A stretch of DNA of 64,000 bases from Desulfitobacterium dehalogenans ATCC 51507 (lineage in GTDB: Bacteria; Bacillota; Desulfitobacteriia; Desulfitobacteriales; Desulfitobacteriaceae): assembly GCF_000243155.2 (NCBI RefSeq), contig NC_018017.1, forward strand, positions 4,216,001 to 4,280,000, read 5' to 3'. Made by a program: the position numbers and the translations under genes. Positions 56,971-64,000 of the stretch are shown here, one piece after another. Below the pieces are notes generated by a model. The model saw only the letters and a list, made by a program, of their open reading frames with translations, was not told the DNA's origin and ran no database searches. Position 1 is the stretch's first letter. Each line of letters opens with the position of its first letter.

Positions 56971-58356
56971 TTAAGCAGAAACGGTTTTATTCGAGTCCGT
57001 CTCTGCAATTTCTTCCAAGGAACGCCCAGCGGTTCTCTCGCCCCATATACCGGTAACGACGGCGATCATGATGTACATGGCACCGATAATGGCGAACAGG
57101 ACACTGTAACCAAACTGCTTGTAAATTAGAGGAACCATGGCCATGGCACCAACGTTTAGAATTCTACCGGTGCTGAAGATAATACCGGTACCACTGCTTC
57201 TAAATTGGGTGGGGTACGCTTCGGCCAAGTAAGACCACATTAGAACGAACACACCGTCCATCAAAATTCGAATGATAAAACCAATTCCGACGATCAGCAT
57301 AGGAGCCTTGATGGTACCAAAGATAACGGTTAGAACCCCAATGATGGCACCATAGATAACGATGGGAACTTTTCTACCGCCTTTATCGGTAAAGAAGGCC
57401 GCTAAGTAGTTACCAATGGGGCTACCGAAGGATACTAGGGCTACCATCCACAGGGAGTCTTCCAGGGAAAAGCCGTACTCGTTCAACAGGGTCGGCATCC
57501 AAGCGAAGAACATAAAGTAACCGACGGTGTTCCAGACAACTAAGTTGATAAGAACAAGGGTCTTTTTTCTATACTCCTTACTAAATAAGAGTCGTAACAC
57601 TTCGAGGGTTTTGGTTGTTTCCTGAGCCTTTTCCTCCTTAACTTTACCAGAGGCCTCGGCACTAAGATCCACTTTAACATCGGGTCTGTAGAACTGAATG
57701 ACTGCTTCTGCTTCTTTAAAACGACCCTTGCTAATGAGCCAACGGGGAGATTCCTTTAGCCAGTTATTACCAAATGCTAACACGATAAAGCCTAAACCGC
57801 CGATGTATAAAATCCAGCGCCAACCTTCCGGGTTGTTAGGAATAATATGAGAGGCCAACTGACCAATAAGGGGGATACTTAAAAGTGCAGTGGCTAGAGC
57901 GATGGCCTGCCACTTACCCCGGGAGGCAGCGGGCAGCAATTCGGCAATATATACCATAGCTACTACCACCATGCCCATCATACCAATACCCGTTAGGGTT
58001 CTTGCAACTAGGAAGATTTCTTGGTTGGGTGCCCCACCGTTCACCAAAGAACATAAAGAGAACAAAAGAATCGAGCCGAGGAAGGTTTTTCTACGGCCGA
58101 TGCGGTCTGCAAACCAACCACCCAGCCAGCAACCTAAAAGCATACCAACAAAAGTGCAAGAGTTGACTAGGCCAATCCATTCCATTGATACACCCCAATA
58201 CTTTGTGAGGGCAGGTGCAACGAAGGAAAAAGAAAAAACGTCTATTTGCTCAAAGGTATAGCCGAACGCCAATAAAATCAGAAACTTATAGTGGGATTTG
58301 TTCATGGTGGCTTCGTCCATGTATCGGGTACTCGTCATTGGTTTATTATCTACCAT
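56971..58356 (-). CDS. MFS transporter, metabolite:proton symporter type
   Basis: 461 residues, twelve predicted membrane segments. Family signatures GGWFADRIGRRKTF between segments 2 and 3, LKESPRWLISKGRFKEAE in the central loop, and DKGGRKVPI between 8 and 9 place it in the sugar porter/AAHS side of the MFS. The central loop is long and charged (about 200-245). Between the choline operon and the phosphodiesterase gene, so it may import choline or a choline ester, but substrate residues cannot be read off. AAAGGAGAGAAGG ribosome site. Confidence 0.88.
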   Translation of the reverse strand: MVDNKPMTSTRYMDEATMNKSHYKFLILLAFGYTFEQIDVFSFSFVAPALTKYWGVSMEWIGLVNSCTFVGMLLGCWLGGWFADRIGRRKTFLGSILLFSLCSLVNGGAPNQEIFLVARTLTGIGMMGMVVVAMVYIAELLPAASRGKWQAIALATALLSIPLIGQLASHIIPNNPEGWRWILYIGGLGFIVLAFGNNWLKESPRWLISKGRFKEAEAVIQFYRPDVKVDLSAEASGKVKEEKAQETTKTLEVLRLLFSKEYRKKTLVLINLVVWNTVGYFMFFAWMPTLLNEYGFSLEDSLWMVALVSFGSPIGNYLAAFFTDKGGRKVPIVIYGAIIGVLTVIFGTIKAPMLIVGIGFIIRILMDGVFVLMWSYLAEAYPTQFRSSGTGIIFSTGRILNVGAMAMVPLIYKQFGYSVLFAIIGAMYIMIAVVTGIWGERTAGRSLEEIAETDSNKTVSA

Positions 58357-58420
58357 AACCTTCTCTCCTTTTCTTTAAGGATGGTGCGCATTTCCCTGCG
58401 CTTACTGTACCAAAAATAGC

Positions 58421-58451
58421 CTCCGCCCGTGTAACCTTACACAAGGCGGAG
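58421..58451 (-). terminator. Terminator or attenuator between phosphodiesterase and MFS genes
   Basis: Arms CTCCGCC/GGCGGAG with inner TGTAA/TTACA, followed on the minus strand by GGCTATTTTTGG. Confidence 0.7.
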
Positions 58452-58482
58452 TCCTGATAGCCACTTAGTTAATTTATAAGTC

Positions 58483-60531
58483 TTAAATCTCTTCGGAGAA
58501 AATCTGATAAATTGGGGCTCCCTCGCATTGGGCAGGGTACCGCAATCCGAGCAGCATAGAAACTGACGGTGCTACATCAACTTGACGGATGACCCGCTCC
58601 GTGGTAAATCCTGATTTAATACCACTGCCGGCTGCCACGAAAATTGGTGAAACGGAGGTTTCAAAATATCCTTCTGAAGTGGAAATACTATCCCCGTGCA
58701 ATCTATTGTATCCTTCTTCGATGGAGAAGAAAATATCACCGCACTCCGGGCCATTGGTGCCGATTAACACAGCATCCTTGTTCCTCAGGCAGATGCCGAC
58801 CACACGCTTGCCGGTTCTCTCATCCCGGTAGTTATACAAATCGGAGATGAGCTGTTCCTCTAAATCATATTTATCTTTCGGATCCACAATACCGTATTTG
58901 TCCCGGCCCTTAAGATTAATATAAATGTAGTTGCTGCGAATCTGGACTGCCCTTGTTTTTTCCCAATCGACTTCTCGGAGGGAATTGCCGTTTTCGTCTT
59001 TCTTCAGAACTGTATAACCCAATTCTTCCATGACCTTTGTATTGAGGCCGCCGTATTCCCCTAAAATAGGAGGTACGTTTTCCCCGACAATCAGGCCATG
59101 GTCGCTGACGATCAATACCGTCCACCCCTCGTCTAAGAGATAGAGGAATTCTCCCAGGTAGTCGTCGGTTTGGGTATAGAATTTTTCAATGAACCCTTTG
59201 TAAACTTCTTCATCTGTATGATCCCATGGCGGCAAGGTCTTGCCAAGATGCCATAACTGGTGACCTGCACAATCGATATTATGAAGATGAGAGAATACGA
59301 CTTCATACCCTTCTTCTTTAATGCAATGATTCAGACAATCCGCTTGCCACTTATCGTAAATTGCCCAGGAAGGCTCAAAGATTTCACGAACCAATTCATC
59401 ATCTTCTCCGCCGATTAAGCTGACCGGCGGCACCTCGCCAACCTTACTGACGATATCCTGATAGAGGGTTTTGGGATGCCATAATTGATCATTGCTGATA
59501 TCAAGAGCATTGCTGATCCAAAGTCTCACTGCATTACCAGCCGGATCAAGTTCTAATATCTTCATGGAACGGCAGGCAGGCTTAGTGACTTCTTTTTTGG
59601 TCACATCATCAATAATGCCCGTTACCATTTTATCCCTTTCCAAGGTAACGATTGGCTTTTCTGCTTTCTTATTCTTGTAAATAGCCACTCGATCATATTC
59701 GCCGGTTTCATTTTTGAGAAGCAAAGCAGGACGTCTCACCAGGCCGCCGGAGGTTAGGATCGTGAATTCCTTGGCTCCTTCCGGGGCATTGCTCCAACCT
59801 GTAGCCTCTTTGAGGGGAGAGTTGATAATATCATAGGCTACCTTGCTGCCGATCACAACTTCTGTATCTTCATCATCCATGACATAGGTACGGATTTCGC
59901 CGCCTTGGCGGGCTGTGTCACCCCACCAAAGTTCCATCATTTCATCATCGACTTCATCGTCCAAAGTATCTTCCAAATCAGTAATAATGCAACCCACGCC
60001 AGCTGGTTTCTCCACTCTTGGGGCATAACGGACTTCTTTAATTTCCGGTGAGGCGACAATAACTTTTTCCCAGTCAAGCTGAGCAACGCCCATGTTGACA
60101 GAACCTGGCTGCGTACCATCGACCACACTTAAATTTTCACTGTGGGAGGTTGGGGGCCAAGAGCTCCCCGGCCAATGCCAAACAAGAGTCTTCATGCCGG
60201 CTTCAGATGTAATATTCCAGATTTGTTCCGCAGTACAATTACGGGAGTCCATATTATAAACCACCGCATCCAGACTTTCCGGCGATTGTCTCCAATAGCA
60301 GGTGATGCCGTGAGTTCCTGGATAAGCGCCCGTAGCAAGGGTCGTCCAACAAGGTGGTGTAATGGTTGGAATAGCCCCCAGAAGCTGCAGATCCTTTCTG
60401 GCTGATCCCTTTTCAATAAATTTTTCTAAATTAGGCATTTTTCCTTCGGCCAAGAATTTGCGACTAATCCTTGGGTCCATACCGTCGACCCCTAGCACTA
60501 ATAGTTTATTGGTTAGTGCTGTTCTCTTCAT
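58483..60531 (-). CDS. Alkaline-phosphatase-superfamily type I phosphodiesterase/nucleotide pyrophosphatase
   Basis: About 682 residues from ATG 60531, nine bases after GGAGG (the frame is open to 60660 but without a ribosome site). Metal and nucleophile motifs: LLVLGVDGMDPRI at the N-terminus, TITPPCWTTLATGAYPGTHGI with the nucleophile Thr, HNIDCAGHQLWH, and VLIVSDHGLIVGE. No signal peptide or membrane segment, so cytoplasmic. Substrate unknown; members act on phosphodiesters, phosphonates or sulfates. Beside an MFS carrier and the choline operon, a choline ester such as glycerophosphocholine is a reasonable guess only. Confidence 0.82.
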   Translation of the reverse strand: MKRTALTNKLLVLGVDGMDPRISRKFLAEGKMPNLEKFIEKGSARKDLQLLGAIPTITPPCWTTLATGAYPGTHGITCYWRQSPESLDAVVYNMDSRNCTAEQIWNITSEAGMKTLVWHWPGSSWPPTSHSENLSVVDGTQPGSVNMGVAQLDWEKVIVASPEIKEVRYAPRVEKPAGVGCIITDLEDTLDDEVDDEMMELWWGDTARQGGEIRTYVMDDEDTEVVIGSKVAYDIINSPLKEATGWSNAPEGAKEFTILTSGGLVRRPALLLKNETGEYDRVAIYKNKKAEKPIVTLERDKMVTGIIDDVTKKEVTKPACRSMKILELDPAGNAVRLWISNALDISNDQLWHPKTLYQDIVSKVGEVPPVSLIGGEDDELVREIFEPSWAIYDKWQADCLNHCIKEEGYEVVFSHLHNIDCAGHQLWHLGKTLPPWDHTDEEVYKGFIEKFYTQTDDYLGEFLYLLDEGWTVLIVSDHGLIVGENVPPILGEYGGLNTKVMEELGYTVLKKDENGNSLREVDWEKTRAVQIRSNYIYINLKGRDKYGIVDPKDKYDLEEQLISDLYNYRDERTGKRVVGICLRNKDAVLIGTNGPECGDIFFSIEEGYNRLHGDSISTSEGYFETSVSPIFVAAGSGIKSGFTTERVIRQVDVAPSVSMLLGLRYPAQCEGAPIYQIFSEEI

Positions 60532-60606
60532 AAATTTCATCCTCCTTTTATAAATTTTGCTTCGTTTCCAACTATCTGAAGAATCTTCGGCAAGGTATCT
60601 CCTCAT

Positions 60607-60638
60607 CCCATAGTGAACGCGGCATCGTTCACTATGGG
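60607..60638. repeat. Perfect inverted repeat upstream of phosphodiesterase gene
   Basis: Twelve-base arms CCCATAGTGAAC/GTTCACTATGGG with an eight-base centre, 76 bases before the start codon. No T-run, so an operator or mRNA leader hairpin is likelier than a terminator. Confidence 0.6.
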
Positions 60639-60747
60639 TGTGAAGAACGTTAGATTTCAAAACGACTTGAATACTTGTTGTCTGAGAGGTCCGTCCACTT
60701 GAACTGTGCTTGTAACAAGGTCTTCGTCACCATTATATTTGCTGGTT

Positions 60748-60993
60748 TTAAAGGGCTTTCCCCATGACACCGCGGCAGGCATAGCTGGAATAGAGGTAGA
60801 CTTTTTTCTGACATAGCTTGTGCTGAGTAGGGTTCAATCCAAAATAGAGGCCCCTGGGGTAAAAAATGGGCCCAATCAATGCCCTATAGACAAGTTCAGC
60901 GCCAGAGTCGCCACAAAACATACTATAGTTATGCGTTTCTGTAGTTTTACAATTCAGAACCTTCCCGCAATAAAAAAGGTTCTGATACCTCAC
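60748..60993 (-). CDS. Small Cys-containing hypothetical protein
   Basis: 81 residues, not recognised. GTG start with GGAGGG about nine bases upstream. Five cysteines (FYCGKVLNC, MFCGD, KLCQKK, YACRG) and many Tyr; no membrane segment. It would be the first gene before the phosphodiesterase gene, 216 bases away. Codon choice is neutral and no family motif is seen, so a chance open frame or remnant cannot be excluded. Confidence 0.4.
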   Translation of the reverse strand: MRYQNLFYCGKVLNCKTTETHNYSMFCGDSGAELVYRALIGPIFYPRGLYFGLNPTQHKLCQKKVYLYSSYACRGVMGKAL

Positions 60994-61101
60994 TATTTAA
61001 TCCCTCCTTGTTCTAAGAATTGGATCTTCGGATTGTTCTTGTGATATCTTGTACTTGCCCACATTATAAGCAATCCCATTTTTTCTGTAAAATACTTAAT
61101 G

Positions 61102-61118
61102 ATTATGCCCCCTATAAC
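61102..61118. promoter_or_regulatory. Candidate LysR-type operator upstream of lysR
   Basis: Minus strand TTATAGGGGGCATAAT within the gap before lysR, about 155 bases from its start. Same pattern as the site before the choline operon. Confidence 0.5.
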
Positions 61119-61272
61119 CAACACAATTAAGTGATCATAAATTTTGTTAATACCGCTTATCGAGTATTGTTATTTGAAGCACAAATTCGTATAATTTAGT
61201 CGTGTTCAACTCCCAATCCAATTCATGGATATATATACCACAAGAAGTAAATATTAGAAGAGGGTAATTGAA

Positions 61273-62184
61273 ATGCGTCTGGAACAATTAATGTATTTAG
61301 TTGCTGTCAACGAATCTAAGTCCATTTCCCTTGCCGCAGAACGTTCCCACATTTCGCAGCCTGCTCTAAGCTCTGCTATCAGTAAGCTCGAAGATGAGCT
61401 TGGTGTCGTTCTGCTGAAAAGGACAAATTCTGGCGCTTATTTAACTGAAGCGGGAGAACTCATTATCGTTAAGGCCAAGGAAGTGCTGAATGGGATTGAT
61501 GATATTAAATCCATTGCCCACGGTAACTCGCTTGTACTCAATGGAAATATATCCATCGCCGTAGAGCCTAGCGTTAATATTACGATCATGCCGGACATAT
61601 TAACTACTTTCAAGCATAATCACCCTAAAGTCAATGTCTTGCTTAAAGTTGGCGAGTCAAATAATATATTACAAGATATTGAGAAAGGCAAGGCTGATTT
61701 TGGGATTATTTTGAGTACTGATGCGTTTCGTAAATCAAAGGATATTCAATACAAAGAACTCTTTTCCGATGAATTTGTCGTGATTACGGGGATTAATCGT
61801 AAATTAACCTCAGAATCAGCTATTACCCTGGAAAGAGCCCTATCTTTACCCATTCTTTTGTACAACACAGAGTATATTACTGAGTGCGGTGTATCCAGTT
61901 TGCTGCAAAAATATGGTTCTTTCAATGTATCTTATCGAGTTGATAATTTAGAGATGATGGAAAAAATCCTAACTCAGGGAGAAGTCATCGCTTTTGTCCC
62001 TCAATTTATGGCTGATGAGTATATGAAGACCAGTAGAATAAACAAGCTATACATCAATAATGCTCATTTGGATGTATCCGTTGTCTTAATTTGGTCGGAT
62101 CGCCACCATCTTTGCATGATCGAAAAGGAATTCATCAAAATCATTAGAGCTACCTGTTCCCGGAAAACAGAAGTCAGACCATAA
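61273..62184 (+). CDS. LysR-family transcriptional regulator
   Basis: 303 residues. N-terminal winged helix (MRLEQLMYLVAVNESKSISLAAERSHISQPALSSAISKLEDELG, residues 1-45) and a C-terminal ligand-binding domain (about 90-295; ISIAVEPSVNITIMP onwards). Candidate regulator of the choline operon and of the adjacent DMT gene, because the same sequence motif precedes all three. GAGGG ribosome site. Ligand unknown; choline or a downstream product would be the first guess. Confidence 0.93.
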   Translation: MRLEQLMYLVAVNESKSISLAAERSHISQPALSSAISKLEDELGVVLLKRTNSGAYLTEAGELIIVKAKEVLNGIDDIKSIAHGNSLVLNGNISIAVEPSVNITIMPDILTTFKHNHPKVNVLLKVGESNNILQDIEKGKADFGIILSTDAFRKSKDIQYKELFSDEFVVITGINRKLTSESAITLERALSLPILLYNTEYITECGVSSLLQKYGSFNVSYRVDNLEMMEKILTQGEVIAFVPQFMADEYMKTSRINKLYINNAHLDVSVVLIWSDRHHLCMIEKEFIKIIRATCSRKTEVRP

Positions 62185-62234
62185 ATGAGCCCACGATTCA
62201 TACTGCTGAGATAAAATTAATTATCTTGGCTTCT

Positions 62235-62248
62235 TTATGCCCCTATAA
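62235..62248. promoter_or_regulatory. Candidate LysR-type operator, distal site before DMT gene
   Basis: TTATGCCCCTATAA, the reverse orientation of the motif with one base less in the centre. Confidence 0.4.
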
Positions 62249-62270
62249 AATTAATAGGATCAAAAGCTAC

Positions 62271-62290
62271 ACTTATAGGGGGTATATTTA
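62271..62290. promoter_or_regulatory. Candidate LysR-type operator, proximal site before DMT gene
   Basis: ACTTATAGGGGGTATATTTA, plus orientation, 86 bases before the DMT start codon. With the distal site it forms an imperfect inverted pair. Confidence 0.5.
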
Positions 62291-62375
62291 CAATGTATTT
62301 TACTTTCTCGCCGGATCATGTTAAATATTTCTCATAGAGTTACACTTTATAATTCGTCAACTAGGAGTAGCACAA

Positions 62376-63371
62376 ATGGATCAGAATACACAATTGCTTA
62401 TGCAAAAGCAGGACCTAAGCTTTGCCCAAAAGGGGATTGGCAGTGGCTTATATGCTGGTGCCGCTTGGGGCTTAGACGGAGTATTAATGGGGATCGTACT
62501 TGCTTTAGCCCCCTTCACAAACAGTATGAGCATCTTTGCTGCTCCTTTAGTGGGAGCTTGCTTGCATGATGGCTTCGCTGCATTATGGGTATTTATTTAT
62601 AATGTCGTCCAAGGCAAATGGCGTGATTATGTACGCACCTTGAAAACCCGTCCGGGTAAAATGATCATCTTGGCGGCTATCCTGGGTGGACCCATTGGAA
62701 TGTCTTGTAACATGTTAGGGATATTTTTTGCCGGTCCCTCATATACTGCAGCCATTACTGCAGCCTATCCGGCTATCGGTGCTGTTCTTGGAGCAATTTT
62801 TCTTAAGGAGAAGGTGCCTCCACGGGTAGGAGCCGGCATAGTGCTGACCATAATCGGCGCGTTTATTGTTGGGTTTGTCCCACCAGAAGGGTCTGCTTTC
62901 CCCCACTTTTATCTCGGCATAGGACTGGCCGCTGTTGCTGCCATTGTGTGGGCACTGGAGGGAGTCATGTCAACCTATGGCATGGATTTAGTGGATTCGG
63001 ATATTGCAATTGGTATTCGAGATCTTACATCTTTCTTGGTCAATTTCTTCGTAATTCTTCCGGTGTTTGGAAGTGTTGCTTACGGCATCCTCTACTCGTG
63101 CTTTACCTCACATACCGCATGGTATATTGCCGGTATCGCTTTAATTGGCGGATCCGCTACATTTGCCTGGTATCGCGCTATGAATATGACCGGAGTAACC
63201 CGGGCTATGGGCCTCAATGTAACCTTTGCCTTATGGTCCGTCTTCTTCGGGTGGTTATTAAACATTGTACAGATCACCCCCAACCTGATCATCGGTGTTA
63301 TTATTATCACCCTTGGCACAATACTTACGATTGGGACTCCAAAAGATTTTGTTAACTTAAGAAGACGATAG
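62376..63371 (+). CDS. DMT-superfamily (EamA-like) membrane transporter
   Basis: 331 residues, about ten hydrophobic segments in two EamA-like halves (about 20-155 and 175-325). GPSYTAAITAAYPAIGAVLGAIFLKEKV is the typical end of the first half (segment 4-5 with KE loop), and a similar pattern ends the second. Substrates of the family include amines and amino acids. Beside the LysR gene and sharing its sequence motif with the choline operon, an exporter of trimethylamine or an importer of choline is possible. TAGGAG ribosome site. Confidence 0.82.
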   Translation: MDQNTQLLMQKQDLSFAQKGIGSGLYAGAAWGLDGVLMGIVLALAPFTNSMSIFAAPLVGACLHDGFAALWVFIYNVVQGKWRDYVRTLKTRPGKMIILAAILGGPIGMSCNMLGIFFAGPSYTAAITAAYPAIGAVLGAIFLKEKVPPRVGAGIVLTIIGAFIVGFVPPEGSAFPHFYLGIGLAAVAAIVWALEGVMSTYGMDLVDSDIAIGIRDLTSFLVNFFVILPVFGSVAYGILYSCFTSHTAWYIAGIALIGGSATFAWYRAMNMTGVTRAMGLNVTFALWSVFFGWLLNIVQITPNLIIGVIIITLGTILTIGTPKDFVNLRRR

Positions 63372-63381
63372 GAGGTTCAAC

Positions 63382-63648
63382 ATGAGCTTAATTCCCATAA
63401 AGTTCAGAGTGGTAGAAATTATTCTCCATAATGCAGGAATATCGGATCAAGAAATACTAAAAATGCTCAAAGAGGACTATCCTCTCGATAGAGGGGTTAA
63501 CGAAAATAACGTTGATAGCTACCTGCTTTCTCTAAAAGCTGTTGGCCTGATTGACCCAACCCGTGTTGCTGTGGATAAAGACGGAAAACTTCAGCAATGC
63601 TATAACATCACTGAATATGGTAGAAAACGTATGAAATATATTAGCTAA
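63382..63648 (+). CDS. Small winged-helix protein
   Basis: 88 residues, eleven bases after the DMT gene and with AGGAGG upstream, so cotranscribed. Reads as a helix-turn-helix (ISDQEILKMLKEDYP, NNVDSYLLSLKAVGLI) followed by a wing and the C-terminal YNITEYGRKRMKYI, a pattern common in MarR/PadR-like winged helices. It could bind DNA or act as a protein partner. No ligand domain. Confidence 0.65.
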   Translation: MSLIPIKFRVVEIILHNAGISDQEILKMLKEDYPLDRGVNENNVDSYLLSLKAVGLIDPTRVAVDKDGKLQQCYNITEYGRKRMKYIS

Positions 63649-63715
63649 ACCACATTATAGAGATTATTAAAAATCTGCAAACCACCTTTTCTTAGGGAAC
63701 AAAGGAAAGCATCTT

Positions 63716-64000
63716 TTAAGATTGCCCGTTATGGATACTCTCAACAAACTTCTTAGCTGCAGATGTCAGTGGGACATTTTTTAAATAACATATGCCAATG
63801 CTCCTTTTGGGAACTTCCTCTTCTAACCTTATCTCATACAAGCTTCCACTTTCTAAGTAGTCCTTAGAAAACTCTTTAATTACACAGGCAATACCTAAGT
63901 TTATTTTGGAAAACTCCAGAACAAGATCATAGGACCCAAGTTCAAATACAGGTGAAATAGGGAAACCCTTCTTCTTTAGGTAACTCTCCACATATTTTCG
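63716..64000 (-). CDS. LysR-family regulator, C-terminal part (cut by window edge)
   Basis: About 94 visible residues of a LysR effector domain; the frame stays open through base 64000 (RKYVESYLKKKGF...), so a GTG at 63991 is not a true start. Typical LysR pattern: VFELGSYDLVLEFSKINLGIACVIKEF and the terminal SAAKKFVESI. Distinct from the LysR at 61273. Convergent with the winged-helix gene; no terminator recognised between them. Confidence 0.75.
   Translation of the reverse strand, partial: RKYVESYLKKKGFPISPVFELGSYDLVLEFSKINLGIACVIKEFSKDYLESGSLYEIRLEEEVPKRSIGICYLKNVPLTSAAKKFVESIHNGQS

Overview
The window looks like chromosomal DNA of a spore-forming, anaerobic Firmicute, most probably Desulfitobacterium (hafniense-like). 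The evidence is SleB/YpeB, Spo0F and the RNA polymerase delta subunit, plus a left half that follows the Bacillus ywl/ywj/ywi gene order (glyA-ywlG-rpiB-ywlE-mntP-ywlC-prmC-prfA; rpmE; glpX-tal-fbaA-spo0F; pyrG-rpoE-argS-ywiB). The genus is recognised from gene content and sequence style, not from a search.

Layout. 1-18054: housekeeping block, all on the minus strand (one-carbon and sugar-phosphate metabolism, tRNA modification, translation termination, cell wall, CTP synthesis, ArgRS). 18202-18841: copy A of a long structured non-coding element. 18984-24503: germination enzymes ypeB/sleB, a class V aminotransferase and asnS. 24761-38616: mixed genes, including glutamate dehydrogenase, a lipoprotein, lysA behind a lysine riboswitch, a TauE-type permease, YbaK, an ornithine-cyclodeaminase-like enzyme, glnS, rnk, an AgcS symporter behind a tandem glycine riboswitch, and small enzymes. 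38796-41506: a chemoreceptor and a thioredoxin.

41619-56751 is a bacterial microcompartment operon for choline breakdown, transcribed leftward from a promoter at about 56850. Order of transcription: two shell proteins, an aldehyde dehydrogenase paralogue without its catalytic Cys, choline trimethylamine-lyase CutC, activase CutD, RNA element copy B, EutS, EutP, EutT-like, EutJ, a second permuted shell protein, EutN, PduS, PduT, EutQ, a shell protein with a SAP/Rho-N-like tail, the active-type aldehyde dehydrogenase, PduL and a last shell protein. Proposed flow: choline to trimethylamine plus acetaldehyde, then acetyl-CoA, acetyl phosphate and acetate plus ATP. No alcohol dehydrogenase is encoded, so NADH may leave through PduS/PduT.

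56971-64000: an MFS carrier, a cytoplasmic type I phosphodiesterase/phosphatase, a LysR regulator, a DMT carrier with a small winged-helix protein, and a second LysR gene cut by the window end. A shared motif (TTATA-GGGG-CATAAT-like) occurs before the microcompartment operon, before lysR and twice before the DMT gene, suggesting one regulon.

The strongest candidate for something undescribed is the roughly 640-nt element present twice (18202-18841 and 50271-50915). The copies keep long complementary arms through compensatory changes, all informative wobble pairs point to a plus-strand RNA, and two sets of arms are interleaved as pseudoknots. Copy B lies inside the choline operon, antisense to it.
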